The position numbers were made by a program, and so were the translations under genes. Below the pieces are notes generated by a model. The model saw only the letters and a list, made by a program, of their open reading frames with translations, did not search any database and was not told where the DNA came from. Positions 24,510-36,495 of a stretch of DNA of 64,000 bases are shown here, piece by piece. How positions within the stretch are numbered: the first letter of the stretch is position 1; each line of letters begins with the position of its first letter. This stretch comes from Prostheceraeus crozeri (taxonomy: Eukaryota; Platyhelminthes; Polycladida; Euryleptidae): positions 124,001-188,000 of the forward strand of contig CAJQUW010000478.1 of NCBI GenBank assembly GCA_907163375.1, given 5' to 3'.

Positions 24510-24985
24510 TCGTTTCTGAAATTAAATTCTTATTATCTGAAATTCAAATTACATTTTCCACAATTCAAATGGAGACATCCAATAAATAATTCACACAATC
24601 GGAAAATCAATTCTCATTATCAAAAATTCAATTCACGTTTCTATATTCCAAGCTGCGTTATCGGAAATTCAATTTATGTTTCTGAAATACATTTCTTGAC
24701 ATACAGATATTTCGGAAATTGAAATATTCTTTTCTGAAATTCATTTGATGAATTCAAAATTCAATTTGCGATTCTGAAATTCAATTTAACCTTTTGAAAT
24801 TCATTTTACGCTTTCTGTAAAACAATTTGCAATTCTGAAATTCATTTTGCGCATTTTTATAAATTCGAAAATTAATTTTACATAATCTGAAATACATTTG
24901 AATTGACTTAAATTCATTTGACGTATTCTGATATACAATTTAGTTTTCGAAAATCAAACGCAAACTATCTGAAATACATGTGAAA
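24510..24985 (-). repeat. Right subterminal array, inverted 21-bp repeat
   Basis: The same degenerate unit as in the left array, in opposite orientation (TTTTCTGAAATTCAATTT-like), recurs at 21-22-base spacing up to the right terminal repeat. The mirror arrangement ties both arrays and the gene between them into a single element. Confidence 0.8.
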
Positions 24986-25008
24986 AAGGAGTAGACATAA
25001 TAAAAGAT

Positions 25009-26861
25009 GACGTCATTCCAGCACCGATCATTGAATAATTGACAGCAACTTGCAACTAAGATTATTGCATTTGAATCGGGATAAACAGCAGGTATGATGA
25101 ATGCAACGTTAACTCCGATCAATGGGAAAGACGATATTACTTTCGTATATTGCTTTCTGGGTGCCTTTTATAAGCATATCCTTATCAGGCATTTCATACA
25201 AACCTGGCGCTTATCGCGTTTTGCATCTAAGTCAATGCTCTGTTGAATCTAAAAAGTGACATCTAACTGAGCCACGTAATGATTTCAGTCAGTATATCAC
25301 TCAGCCGCGGATCACCTTATCAATATCTCTCACACACTCTCACTCATTCTTTTTCTCTTTCTCTCTCCTACCCCATTGAATTCTAGCCTCTACAAGTGGA
25401 ATTAATTGTGTTCTTTCTACTACCCTTTACATCCAGCACTTGTCCAATTGACTTATAGCTTATGCTACACTGTTTGCTTGCAATGTCCATTTATTGTGTA
25501 AATCCTGCAATTGGAGTTGTAATATAAAACCCATAGCTCATAGATCATCTCTCTCTAACTGAAAAATCCCGCTAGCGAGGGCTGATGCACGATCGGCATT
25601 GACTTTCTTATATAGATAACATAAATATCAAAGCAACTCACAATCTAGGTCAATGGCATTTTGCAAAAATTTTCATCAAATTTCGCATTCAAGGATCATA
25701 AATTTCGCGATTTCGCATTTTCTCAAAAGTATGATAATTTTTAGATGATAACTTCTAGATGATAAGTAGCTGGTACTATGAACAACACCCATTCGACTAA
25801 AAGGACTTTGCATACCCTTGGAGGGTGGCTAAAAAGGTGACAGTTCTTGGTAGCACTAGTGCTTATGCCCACACTTTCCCAATATGGTTTCTGGCGACTG
25901 TTGAAAGTGTAATGTTCGCATCATTACTCTATGGTTCGCATGCTTGTTTCCGGCCTCAAGCATGAAAAAATGTGAAATATTTTGCTCATTGAACATGATA
26001 GGGGTATAATATAATGTTGGAAATGGAAATGCGAATTTCACTTGTTATAGAACACGTAAATTGTATTGCCCATTGCAAAGCTCCGGAATGATGTAGGCGG
26101 ATGCCCTGCAGAAAATTGCCTGATAAGTGAATAGCAGTGACGATTTTATTGTTAATAATGCCTGAGAAAATATGTTCTTGCTCGTTATGCCTGCTGTTTC
26201 TATCAGTGAGTAAAAAAGACAACAAAGCATCTTAAAATCAATGTTCATTGATTCATGCTACGTGTAATATTTCTTCTATTAAGAACATGAACAATTGATT
26301 TCGTGAAATCTTAAAATTTCAGGAATTTCGTGAAAATCTTGTATTTTGGCGAATTCTGTCGCCATTACGCACTCGCGAAAAACCATTGATCCACCCCATA
26401 ATCTAAAGCTTACTCAGAATCGACACAGACCTGGTCATCAGTTGCATATTTTCCCAATGGGCGCAGCAGGGAATTTTTCCTACAGTGAGTCCGAAAAATT
26501 GTCCTACACAGATCATAAAAGTAATTTCATGCAAAAATTACGTAATAGACTCCCAGAATTGACTATATTATCAGGCATGGACCGGTGAGAAGGCGCTGGA
26601 CGGCGAGTTCCCGTCACTTTGATTTGCTTTATTTTACTTTTACAAGGATCAGTGCAATATTTTCGAGCCAAATTATCTTCTTATCTCATTTTTGCAAAGA
26701 GCCGAACAGTTCACTTTCAGATTCAATAATTTTCACTTCATCCGTTACATGTTATATTGAAAGAGGAAACAACAATTTTCCGACCATTTTAATTATTCAA
26801 ATGCAGTTGATACAATAATTTCTCTTAAACATGCTTGAAACCCGATGCGATATGGAGTAGA
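25009..26861. other. Unrecognised AT-rich sequence
   Basis: A CT-rich microsatellite lies at about 25326-25366. Otherwise only short frames that overlap on both strands (25856-26248). Confidence 0.4.
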
Positions 26862-28092
26862 GATGTGCAACAGCTATGAATTGAACCCGAACCCGACCCG
26901 ATTACATTCCACCTGAACCATAATCTTGAACCCGACCGGAAAATTTTGCCGATACTGAAAAACCCGAACACAAGTAGAAAAAAAATAATTGAGGAATCAA
27001 ATTCTGCGGCACCGTAGAGAATGAATTCCCCGAAATTTGGGTTTGAGCACTTGTGAAGTGCACAAATAGGCTAGCATCATTAAATTCAATTAATTAGAAT
27101 CGATTACAATCAAGTTGACGTCAATTGCAGATCGATCATAAATGCGGATGCAGTCAATAATAACAATAATGACAAAATATCTTGGAAAGAAATAACAACG
27201 AGAAAATGTTCATTTTCAATGTGCTGCCCAGAAGGTTCGTTTGTCATGCAAACATCTTCATTGGAAGTGACATGATTATGAAATGCAGAGCACTTTAGAG
27301 TTAACAAATGCAGCAGTTATCAAATTAACAAGTGGAGAACGTTGACTTGTAATTTACACACATCAAAGATAAAATTCTTGACAGCATGTGTCAAGTCAAT
27401 TAGTCAACAATTTCGCTGACACTGAATCACGCTGTGTGTTGAGAGAAGGGCGGATTGCAGTGATGAAAAGCATTTCATAGATTAGAAGATCAAATTTACT
27501 TTTGGAATATTGCAATTTGTTATTTCTAAAGTGCTCTGCATTTCATAATCATGTCTCTTCCAATGAAGATGTTTGTATGACAAACGAAACGTCTGGGCAA
27601 TGCATTGAAAATGAACATTTTCTCGTTATTATTTCTTTCCAACATAATTTCAAAAAAGTTATAAATCGAATTATAAAGCAGACATGTTTCTACTACATCG
27701 GTTTGATGCATCACTGTTTACGCATGTCGCATCGTAATACAGCATATTATTAATATTATTGTTGCTATCGCTCCTTAGTATCGCTGTGTAGTTTCATGTC
27801 TCGTAATACTATAATTTTTTCAATCATTAGGCCTATATGCGCTTAGATGCAGTTTGATGAAAGAAGAAATAACCGCTGGTAACAGATATGCGATTGAGGA
27901 CATTTATTCAACATTGTGCATGACTACAATGGAAGTCAACTAAACATAAAACACACTTAAAAATGTCTAGGCTCCATAAATTCGCAATCCAAAAATAAGC
28001 CATGAATATTTTGCAATCAACCCGAACATCAAACTCCAAGTAAATTCGTAAGCCCGACCCAAACCTGAAATTTGGTTGGGTCGGGTTCGCAC
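26862..28092. mobile_element. Non-autonomous hAT-like element
   Basis: The left end (TAGAGATGTGCAA, then GAACCCGAACCCGACCCG) is a familiar hAT-type terminus. The right end carries the inverted counterpart GGGTCGGGTTCG at 28078-28089, then runs straight into the next element, so its last bases are probably overwritten. The interior has two inverted copies of a 120-bp segment. No transposase is present. Confidence 0.55.
27183..27646. repeat. Internal inverted repeat with matching frames
   Basis: Segments 27183-27307 and 27523-27646 are reverse complements at high identity. Read from left-plus or right-minus, both give the same peptide-like string (KMFIFN, then LPRRFVCH, then DMIMKCRAL and a stop), with a few conservative differences. 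The origin of this frame is unknown to me. Confidence 0.65.
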
Positions 28093-28846
28093 CAGAGCTG
28101 GAACCAGGCTGCTTTTTCGGCCCACACCCGGGCCAGGCACGTATGCTCTCACCCCGGGCCCGCATCGACTACAAGATATTAGGCCCGGGCCAGGCCCGGA
28201 TCAATTTTGTATTTGGCCCCGGGCGAAACATTTCATCGTTTTGCGCACTTTACCATCATTAATGAACAGGGTTTTTTGAGGATTTTGCTCCGGGTCATCT
28301 GATCATTCCCACGGGTCACACTCAAATCGTCTCAAGATTGACTTTCATAAGTGTACGTCTAACGCACTCAGGATTTATAAGCAAAAACAGAGGTCATGAA
28401 TGCAGTATGACATTTAGCATTTAGCAGTGAATTTTACTTGCGATTCTGCATGTTAATGAGCTATCTTGAGATGAATTCTGGGCATTGATGGTGTTGGCTG
28501 GGTGTTGGCTATGGCTCACTACATGCAACGGATGAACTTTCAAAATCCACGGTACAAGTCGAAAATTCCATGGTGCAGAATGTGACCTGTGGAACACCTT
28601 GAAAAACACTGTTAATGAAGATATCAATTACGTTAGCTGAGTGTGATTGCCCTTAAGCATCATTCCAAAAATCTAGTTGTTGATTGCATGATCGAATGCT
28701 TTAGGACACGTAACATCTGCAAGTAAATTGATAACTGTTGAGCAGTAAGATGAATTTTTGTTTTAGATGCACACGGGCCCGGGTACTAGATATTTCATGA
28801 CTGGGCCCGGCCCTACCCGGGTGCCTGCAGAATTTTCAAGCCCCAT
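28093..28846. mobile_element. GC-rich-ended hAT-like MITE
   Basis: Both ends are strikingly GC-rich in an AT-rich setting, with inverted CCCGGGCC-type blocks at 28118-28215 and 28770-28822. The left end, CAGAGCTGGAACC, resembles hAT termini. I could not find a clean duplication, so the limits are approximate. Confidence 0.45.
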
Positions 28847-30164
28847 AATATACTACCCAAATGACAGTTATCTTGACAAATTTCCGCGACTCACTTTGAC
28901 GAAGCTGAATTCAATCATCTAAAATGCTTTTCAGTGGACGATTTAGCCAGAAAATCCGTCTTTCCTTACGGATTATTTGTGAGAATTATTGCTGATTCTT
29001 CATATTTGGTGATTATCGCGTTCTGCATTCAAACTCTTGATTTTCAGTTTCCAAAGACGAATTTTCACTTATTGATAAACAAATGTTTATGCGACTTCAC
29101 GTGTCTATTCTAGATCTTCTGTTTGTACAGGAATATTGGAAAGCCTCAAGCTTGATAATTCTGCCTGAGATTGAGAGGAGATGCAAATTTGAATAACAAG
29201 ATATTCACGTATTAATCATCTTCCGTCTATTTCTGCTTGCTGTTGTGTCAAAAGTGTTCAGTTTCGCCATTATCTTACTTACTCACTTCATACAAATAGG
29301 ATATTTGTGGAAAGGGAAACATTTGAGCGAATATTATATAATTAAACTCTACAAGAAGAACGAACTTTGTCATTCAAAGAATCATTTTGCTGCAAATCAA
29401 TGCCTTCATTGCAGTTCAGTTATGGTACACGAGCTTTGCTCAACGAATTCTTATATTCGTAGGTGAAATATGCCTTTAATTGGCGGAGATCCTAAATAAA
29501 CAATGAACTCTAGCACTATATAGAAATGTACATCGCCTTACGACAAGAATTAAGAATAATTAAAAGGTTTCAGTAATTTGATTCTTCTTAAGATCCGCCA
29601 ACATTCACTTGGATCACTGCCTGACCGAGCAGCTGAAGTTACTAACAACAAACAGCAATTGTCCATTCTATGTCTCAGTAGCTTAAATAAAGCGAAAATT
29701 CGGGTTTCTATGGTAAAAAACCCATCACCGTGCAGTCTAATTCTTGCTCACAATGCGCATTAGATGGAGTATGTAGTTATTTCGAATACTTAAAAAGAAT
29801 AAAGCACGAAGACCGAATGTCTGAGTGCTTTATTTTCATTAAAGCATGAGAATAAAGTGCTCTGTGATTCAAATGATGCTGGTCATTTGAAAGCAGTGCT
29901 ACATTTTTACTTGGAAAATATAGCATCGGTAAGGGAAATAAAGTTCAGTTATCCGAGATATGTCCATGATTTGTGTCAAGTTATAAGGTATAAGGTATAT
30001 CTGTGATTTGCGGCAACTTCAAATTTCAAAGTCCTAAATGTGTTTCAAGCACTTCTCCACTAATTTCTATGATGAGCTTGATAATTTTACCTAGCAATAA
30101 AGCACTATTTTTAGAAATAGAGTCTCAAAATGAAGTGAAACATGCTTTAAATGTACCTTAGGGG
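28847..30164. other. Unrecognised AT-rich sequence
   Basis: No recognisable gene or paired repeat ends. A frame at 29245-29466 begins with a hydrophobic stretch but shows no other support. Confidence 0.4.
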
Positions 30165-30172
30165 CCTATTGG

Positions 30173-30933
30173 CAGGACTGGCGTGAAGATGGGGATTTCC
30201 CATACCCATGGGGACAGAGTCGGGGATGACGTTATCCCTATGGGATCCCCATTGGAATGAGGATTTTAAGAATCACAGGTTCTTCAAAAATTATGGACGA
30301 CTGACTAAGAATATTGTAGCATGGACTCGTCATTCAACTGTTGGTCTGGTGAATCCATAAATGCAATGGTAATAATGATATTTTTATTCTCCCCCCCCTG
30401 CAGTTTAATCATCGAATTCACATTTTCAGCCTACAATTTTATTTGGAACTTTGATATAGAATGGACGCCATTTCTATGATTTAGCAACTCTGACACTATG
30501 ATCGAACGAAATGTTGATGATATCACGTTTTAAAGGTTTGGCCCACAGTTTCCGTGGGTGTAGACGATAGTAATAGATTCAAAAGATTCGAGCTCAGTTA
30601 TGATGTTTATCGACATATGGTCGATTCTTAGTTTATGGGAACTAATGTGGCGCTACGCTATATGAAGAAGCATTTCAGAACATAATTCTATCGTCATTTA
30701 TCGAGAGCTGGAACTGGTGCATGTAAATTACGTAACGACGGATTGAGAATAACGAAATTTTGATTAAAATGTTTACGAATAGGTTGCACATCCATGGTAA
30801 GCCTATCCTAAAGTGAAATGCCTCTGAGATCTAAGACTACTCTAAAGTGCAACGCCTATGAGGAAATGGGGCAGGAATTCCATGAGGATGAGGTGAGGGT
30901 GGGGAAACAAAAATCATCCCCACGGCAGCTCTG
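30173..30933. mobile_element. hAT-type MITE with 8-bp duplication
   Basis: Ends are CAGGACTGGCGTGAAGATGG on the left and, inverted, CAGAGCTGCCGTGGGGATG on the right. Flanks CCTATTGG (30165-30172) and CCTACTGA (30934-30941) agree at six of eight positions, consistent with an old hAT duplication. It is 761 bp and non-coding. Confidence 0.7.
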
Positions 30934-30941
30934 CCTACTGA

Positions 30942-31640
30942 ACACAAAGAAAAATAAAAACCTATCAAGTCGTGCAGATCAAAAGTCACTTGCATTTTTT
31001 AGTAAATAGTGTTTTGGAACTGATAGCAAATAGCAAAAATTCTAGATAATAGGACCTTAGGAACATCATCATTTTGCTGTATAAATGACGCAATAACTTT
31101 TGTTAAAATAATTTCAATTATATTTTGCATTTTGTAGCACGACCTACACGCACGACTCTTGCGCACTTCTGTTCACATTTATAGTTGCATCTTTGTGCTT
31201 CGTAAGCCAGGCATGATCCTCTCTCCAAATATAGAATCTTGAGGGAATTTATTTGCAGTTCCAATTTAACACGAGCTTTTCCACGCTAAGCATAATCTAT
31301 ATAGCTCTTTTAATGTGGAGCAAATGTTGACAAACTGCGTGTCGTTGAACAGAGCGTCACAGTTGATGGCATTATAATAATTCTCTGAACTGCTTGATCC
31401 AAAAGTCTACAGAAGATTGGATTCCGGCATATCCGTGCTCGGAGAAATCTTTCAAATTGCAAGCATGATATCATTGAGTCTCGCTGTTGTTGAAATCAGA
31501 TGCATTGACAATCAATTCACCTTTTTCAGTACGAATGAAACATTAAGGTCAAATTATACATTATTTAATCAGTCTATTTTTACTTTATTATCATTCTAGT
31601 AAGGTGATAAGATGACACGAATATCTAAAGAGACAGAATA
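30942..31640. other. Unrecognised AT-rich sequence
   Basis: Only chance-length frames seen. Confidence 0.4.
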
Positions 31641-31925
31641 TCTAAACAGACGCCATCACCCTTGATTCCCCGACCGCACTCGCTTGACCCAGGAATTGAA
31701 CCGAAGTTCGCCGTGGAAGCGAGCTGTGGAATTGTTCGCAGCTGTTTTTGCTACACATGCCAGGTGCGGTCCTGCTCCCGAAACTCCAGGCCCACCCGGC
31801 ATGGTCGTATTTCCATAAACCCTGAGCTATCCCCGGCCTGGTTGCATTTCTAAATATCATGGCCCTCCTGGTTACTTTTCTAAATTTCCAGGCTGGGCCA
31901 GCTTTATGCCAGAGTTGGATCCCCA
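31641..31925 (-). repeat. GC-richer repeat with short tandem units
   Basis: A compositional island. CCTGGTTGCATTTCTAAATA and CCTGGTTACTTTTCTAAATT are two tandem units of about 30 bp. On the minus strand a B-box-like GGTTCAATTCC occurs near 31690, so part may be a SINE. The 106-codon minus-strand frame across it shows no family features. Confidence 0.35.
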
Positions 31926-33789
31926 TCTGCATACAGCATTTCATGTAGATTAAGATAAACACTTATAGAGTAAGCGGCATTAGTGTGAATGCTAGCGATC
32001 TCTGCTGGTGTGATGTTGGCAGACTCAGTTGTGAGACTGTTCTCTCGAGCGTGATGTTTCCGAAGACTTTTACGATGACTTGGTAAAATCACGACAACGA
32101 TGGTGATGAAGAGAAGCAGGGCCCTAACAAACTGTTATTTCAAATGACATCAATGAGAGAACAAAATATGGACTATGAAACTATGCAGCCTGACTATGAA
32201 GCAAGTGTCCACTAGAAGCTTCAAAAATCATGTGTGTGAAACTTGCACTTGCAATGATTTTGCCTGGTGTCAAAGGTTTTTGCTGTTCTTGCGGTACTAG
32301 ACAAAACTATGAACTAGTCAAAAATATCTGTCACTGTCTTTGGTACTGCGGTGTAGAACATGATAAATGAATGCATCAAAACTGCACAACAAGTCTTGCG
32401 TTATTTAAGTATTGTGCAGTGAGAAATAGTTATAAGCATGCTATCACTTTTGTATTAGTGCTCAATAAAGTATCTTTAGTTCTTTCCTTCAAATTAACGC
32501 GTTGAAGCAATAGTCACACTACCCATCTATGCAGACAGCTTGCGCTTCGCAGCAACGCATCTGATTCAATTAGTTCTTTCTCAAATAGCATGAAATCTTG
32601 TGACCTTCGGATTCAAAAATAGGAATTCCCAGACCGAAACGTTCTTAGCATTTTCACGAGACATGCGAACCGCTTTGCGATGAGTAGCATCTTGCCAATT
32701 TAAAAAATATTTTTCCTTGAATGTATAAATTAAGTCAACAAATTTTCACTGAGCAATTCTTATCTTATTTCATAATCCTGTGCTGTTCTTGAAGATGAAA
32801 GTTGTCTTGAAATGGCTTCACTTCGGATCAATATGATAAATAGTGAAAAATTAGAAATTGTGTTTGCATATTTATATTGAATATTTAACGAAAGATTTTA
32901 CATGCACTAACGCGTCATATTCCAAAAGGTTTTGCTAACTCCGTCTTGCCTTTAACATATTTTTTTCTATTTTTCCATCCACTGATGTTTATATTCAAAT
33001 AATGCGGCGGATCAGAGGTTTGTTGTGGGATTCTCAGAACGCCGACTACTTTTATTTGAAAATCAGTATTTCTCTTGCAAAATACTTTTATGTCCGAAAA
33101 CAGGTTGGGTGTAAAAGGGTTAAATGCATAAGCTGCTGTAAAAACCACAATCATTCGGATAACTAGTGTTCGAAAGACGTACAGTGGAACTTCAAGAGAT
33201 TTGTTCCAAACGCCTAAACATAAATGTACTGCACTCGAATTTTAATCCCATTAGTGATCGAGGCAAATGCGAAGGGCTTCGTGGTTTATTCGCTACATAC
33301 TTGTCTCTTACAATATAAATTTAGGTTGGAGAAAGCCCTTTTCTGAAATGGTATGGTATTTGAAGGAATACCCGCCAACAGATTTGCACCAGAAATTGTG
33401 CAGCTACAATCAGTATTATTGCAGCAGAATGAATTGGACATGTGTATGATATCGGATGGAATAACTATTTTTAAATCTCTTCATCACGACATGGTATTAG
33501 TTCATGTGTTCTTTAATGTTTGATATCTTATCGGCTACTACTATTGAGAGACTTACTTTCAATTAACGGAAATCATACTTAAATATTTACTTAGCCGCGC
33601 AGTAATTTGCGAAAGCACTTTGCACGAAATCTAAGAGAGTAGCGTCATGTGATCGGAATTTACTCGTAGTTTGTCTTCCTCTTGTCTAAAAAATTTCCAC
33701 TGACATTAAGTATGAATTACATTGAGCAAACTTTTCAATAGATATTGATGAAGATGTGCTGAGTTGAAAGACAAAATGATGATTGTTTA
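31926..33789. other. Unrecognised AT-rich sequence
   Basis: No gene signal on either strand. Confidence 0.4.
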
Positions 33790-33790
33790 A

Positions 33791-33967
33791 CGTCACTACT
33801 CCCCCATACTACGGGCTTGGACGGTGCTGACACAGTCAGACTTTTCTGGAGTGTTGTGATCTTTTAGTACGAATGCCCTTCCTGACGACTTCCGATGACA
33901 CTCTCGGGGCTCGACCTTCGGACCAGAAGATCGCTAGGCCAAGCACTTAACCACTGTGCCACGGAGA
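33791..33967 (-). repeat. tRNA-derived SINE, copy 2
   Basis: Same family as 1-179. Read on the minus strand it starts GTCTCCGTGGCACAGTGG, containing a clean A box, followed by a worn B box (AGGTCGAGCCCC) and the CAGTCCAAGCC-type tail. It is complete at both ends compared with copy 1. Confidence 0.75.
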
Positions 33968-34297
33968 CAAAGAAAATAAAATAATTCTATTTATCAAATT
34001 TTATTAGATAAAGCCCAACCACTACATATTTCGGCCTATTGCTCCTTATCAGTCGTGGAAGCAGATATGAACACGTGAAGTAGGAGACATTGGCCAAGAA
34101 GCAAACCGAACCACAAGGCTTCTGACAGTAGCAACACCTGTTGAGATTTAATATGTTCAGCGATGGCTAGATTAATTTTGAAATTATGTAGCGGGTAACG
34201 CGTGTGGTGAAGCTGGAAAACTTCAGATGCCGTAATAAGTAATTGAAGAATGCAACCCTCTCTCCATGTGTCTTACTGACTATTCCGCACTCTCATA

Positions 34298-34540
34298 TGA
34301 TGGTTCGGTGGCCATGTGGTTAAGCGGTTGCCTTCATAGTCTCTGGCTCCAACGTCGCTGGTTCGAACCTGACTATGGATGGTGAGATCAGACGCGCATG
34401 AACACATCTAGTGGATGCTCAGATTCAATTTATCTAACAAAGCCAGGTGATGTTTAAAAAATAAGTGTGTAAAATCATATAAAAACTCACCTGGCCACTT
34501 GGTCGCATTGGAAGGCGCTGAGGTGACAAAATTACAATCC
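34298..34540 (+). repeat. tRNA-derived SINE of a second family
   Basis: An A box (TGGCCATGTGGTTAAG) and a perfect B box (GGTTCGAACCT) lie about 50 bases apart, with a Ser/Leu-like variable region between them. The downstream body ends near GGCGCTGAGGTGACAAAATT. The acceptor stem does not close, so it is a SINE head rather than a tRNA gene. Confidence 0.65.
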
Positions 34541-35236
34541 TAAATCACTAATTCACAGAATTCTCAATCTTGTCTAACCGCAGATTAAAATACTATGATG
34601 AGTATCAAATGAGGAACGCATGCAGCGAGTCTTTAATTTCAAATTTCCCTTAACTGAACTTTACCATCCATCGACGACGTGTTGAGGGAGATGTGATGCC
34701 AGTGGAAGAACGTGGATTGGGAAAACGGAAGCTATAGGATGCGTGCGTTGCAAAATGATCGATTCAATGTCGAGTTCTTCCCTCACTTTAACCCGTCTTT
34801 CCAGACAGCCAACCCGTGCATGGAGACGAATCTCAACCCTTCGTTAGTAAACCTCAAATGAGCTGTTTACGCTGTCAGAAGGAACCTCAAACTGTGAGGA
34901 CAATGAAATAGGAAGGAAGGAAGAGATGCAAAGTGATGAAGTAGTTTCAAAGTCTGGGCATGGAAACGGAAACTGGTAATTTAAGAGGTCGAAGACGAGA
35001 CAATGAATAAATTTCTTTGTTTATTCTGTCATGCAAATATGAGGTGACGGTCTCTATACTCAATTAGCATAATAAGTAGTAGCAAGATATGAGAGCAGGC
35101 AAGTGGTTGTAGCATTGCACAGGGTGGCATCAATTTTCCTATTCGTAATGGCCTGAATATGCATCGGGCCCGTCTTTATCGGGAATATTCATGTCCAGAC
35201 CCGTTCATTTCAATGTGCTAGGCTTGTTGAGATAGG
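34541..35236. other. Unrecognised sequence
   Basis: No gene or repeat structure recognised. Confidence 0.35.
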
Positions 35237-35416
35237 TCAAAAAGACAACTCCCCTTTGTTTTGTGGTCGTTTAAGGACCTAGTTCTAGATCCTAGATCCA
35301 CCTAGTTCTATTGACCTTTGAAGGCGCGGTACGCCGAAGTGCTTGTCTGTGATTATATTGTACTGACTTTAATAGAAATTCGACCGTAAAACAAAGGGGA
35401 GTTATCTTTCTGGCAT
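35237..35416. mobile_element. Short MITE
   Basis: A 180-bp unit with about 28-bp inverted ends sharing AACTCCCCTTTGTTTT and GGTCG. The interior has small direct repeats of CCTAGTTCTA. A minus-strand frame reads through its right end (35562-35353), but it is not convincing as a gene. Confidence 0.7.
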
Positions 35417-35965
35417 TTCTCAAAATAAATACGATCTCCCGTCGTTTGGTCAACTATGTTCGGCTTGTAATTAATACGTTTGCGATATTTGAGGAACCAG
35501 TGGTGCACCCACGAATTTCTTTGGGGGTCCTTCTCGATGTGAGGTACCCCCCTATACTTCATTTTGATGGCTGCTGCTAAAATTTTCTACTGTATTATTT
35601 CTACTCATGAATTACAATAGTTCTGATTTTGAAATTAACATCTTACACTACTACTATATAGACATGCTTCTTCTACTAATCTTACTTCTAGTTATATTAT
35701 CAGCCTATATATTAAGCATTGAGATCTAGAACTATTGATAGCGATTTATGTATTTCAAGAACCCATCTGCGCCACACAGTCCCTTAATAAAGTATTTAAA
35801 TTCAGTCTTCGTTTTTTTGTTGGACAATTAATTCATTATATAATGAATATAATAAATAAAATATAATGAATATTGCATAATAGCATAATTACAATAATCA
35901 TAATATTATATAATGAATATGACAAAGAACATAATTATTTTCTCCACTTGAAGATGATTCCCCAT
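35417..35965. other. AT-rich sequence with TAATGAATAT repeats
   Basis: An irregular run of ATAATGAATAT-like units lies at about 35838-35925. Nothing else recognised. Confidence 0.4.
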
Positions 35966-35973
35966 GTCTTGAT

Positions 35974-36495
35974 CACAAAATTAGACAGTTCGTCTCTTCT
36001 TTTGTTTGACTAGAAGGGAAGCATTGGAACATGCAACGTAAATGAAATGGCACAATCTCCTGACTTAATACCATAGCAGTCGAACAATGAGAAGCCAGTT
36101 CAACATTAAACACGCCAAATTGTGCGATGTTTCAGTGACTGTTATTAACCAGATCACACAGCAAAGAGACACAGACGATGTCAAGTTCTACAGAGAAGTT
36201 TGTGAACGTTTTTTCATGCGCCTGCTAACTTTTTTAATAATGATCGGAGAGCCCAATATTATCGAGAACACGTTTGTGCAATGATCTGAATTCTACGAAT
36301 CTGAAGGAATCGTGGCGATCAGAGCATTTTGAAGGAATTCACATCAATCCGCAAGTGACACACGACTGGTTTTCCTATCTCTGCAAGGTATTAAAAATTT
36401 CTTTTTGCCCACTTAGTAAGTTCCTGTTTGTGCCATCGCTTTGTATCAGTTTGCATTTCTAGCAAAATGACGTGCTTAAACAATCTACTTCAGTG
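35974..36495 (+). mobile_element. hAT-type MITE, family H copy 2
   Basis: It matches H1 along its whole length. The ends are slightly worn (CACAAAATTAGA; right end CTACTTCAGTG). Flanks GTCTTGAT (35966-35973) and GTTTTGAT (36496-36503) agree at seven of eight positions. It lies at the 3' end of a hAT transposase relic on the minus strand. Without it, the minus-strand frame would continue past the present stop. Confidence 0.88.

Larger units (their letters stand above)
22019..25008 (+). mobile_element. RING-DDE transposon with subterminal repeat arrays
   Basis: A roughly 3.0-kb element. The outermost inverted ends are imperfect: the left reads ATGACTACACCTTTTGACAT and the right, inverted, ATGTCTACTCCTTTTTCACA. 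Both continue into TGTATTTC. Inside each end lies a roughly 480-520-bp array of degenerate 21-bp units in mutually inverted orientation. The centre carries one two-exon gene encoding a RING-H2/DDE fusion. The exact boundary and target duplication are not resolved; TA is possible on the left (22028-22029). Confidence 0.75.

Noticed and set aside
28050-28230. GC-rich frames with proline/glycine runs
   Set aside because: Open on both strands because of low-complexity CCCGGG termini of hAT-like elements; no coding character.
36087-36284. 65-codon frame in family H
   Set aside because: The equivalent frame is not preserved in copy H1 or H3, so it is not a conserved protein.
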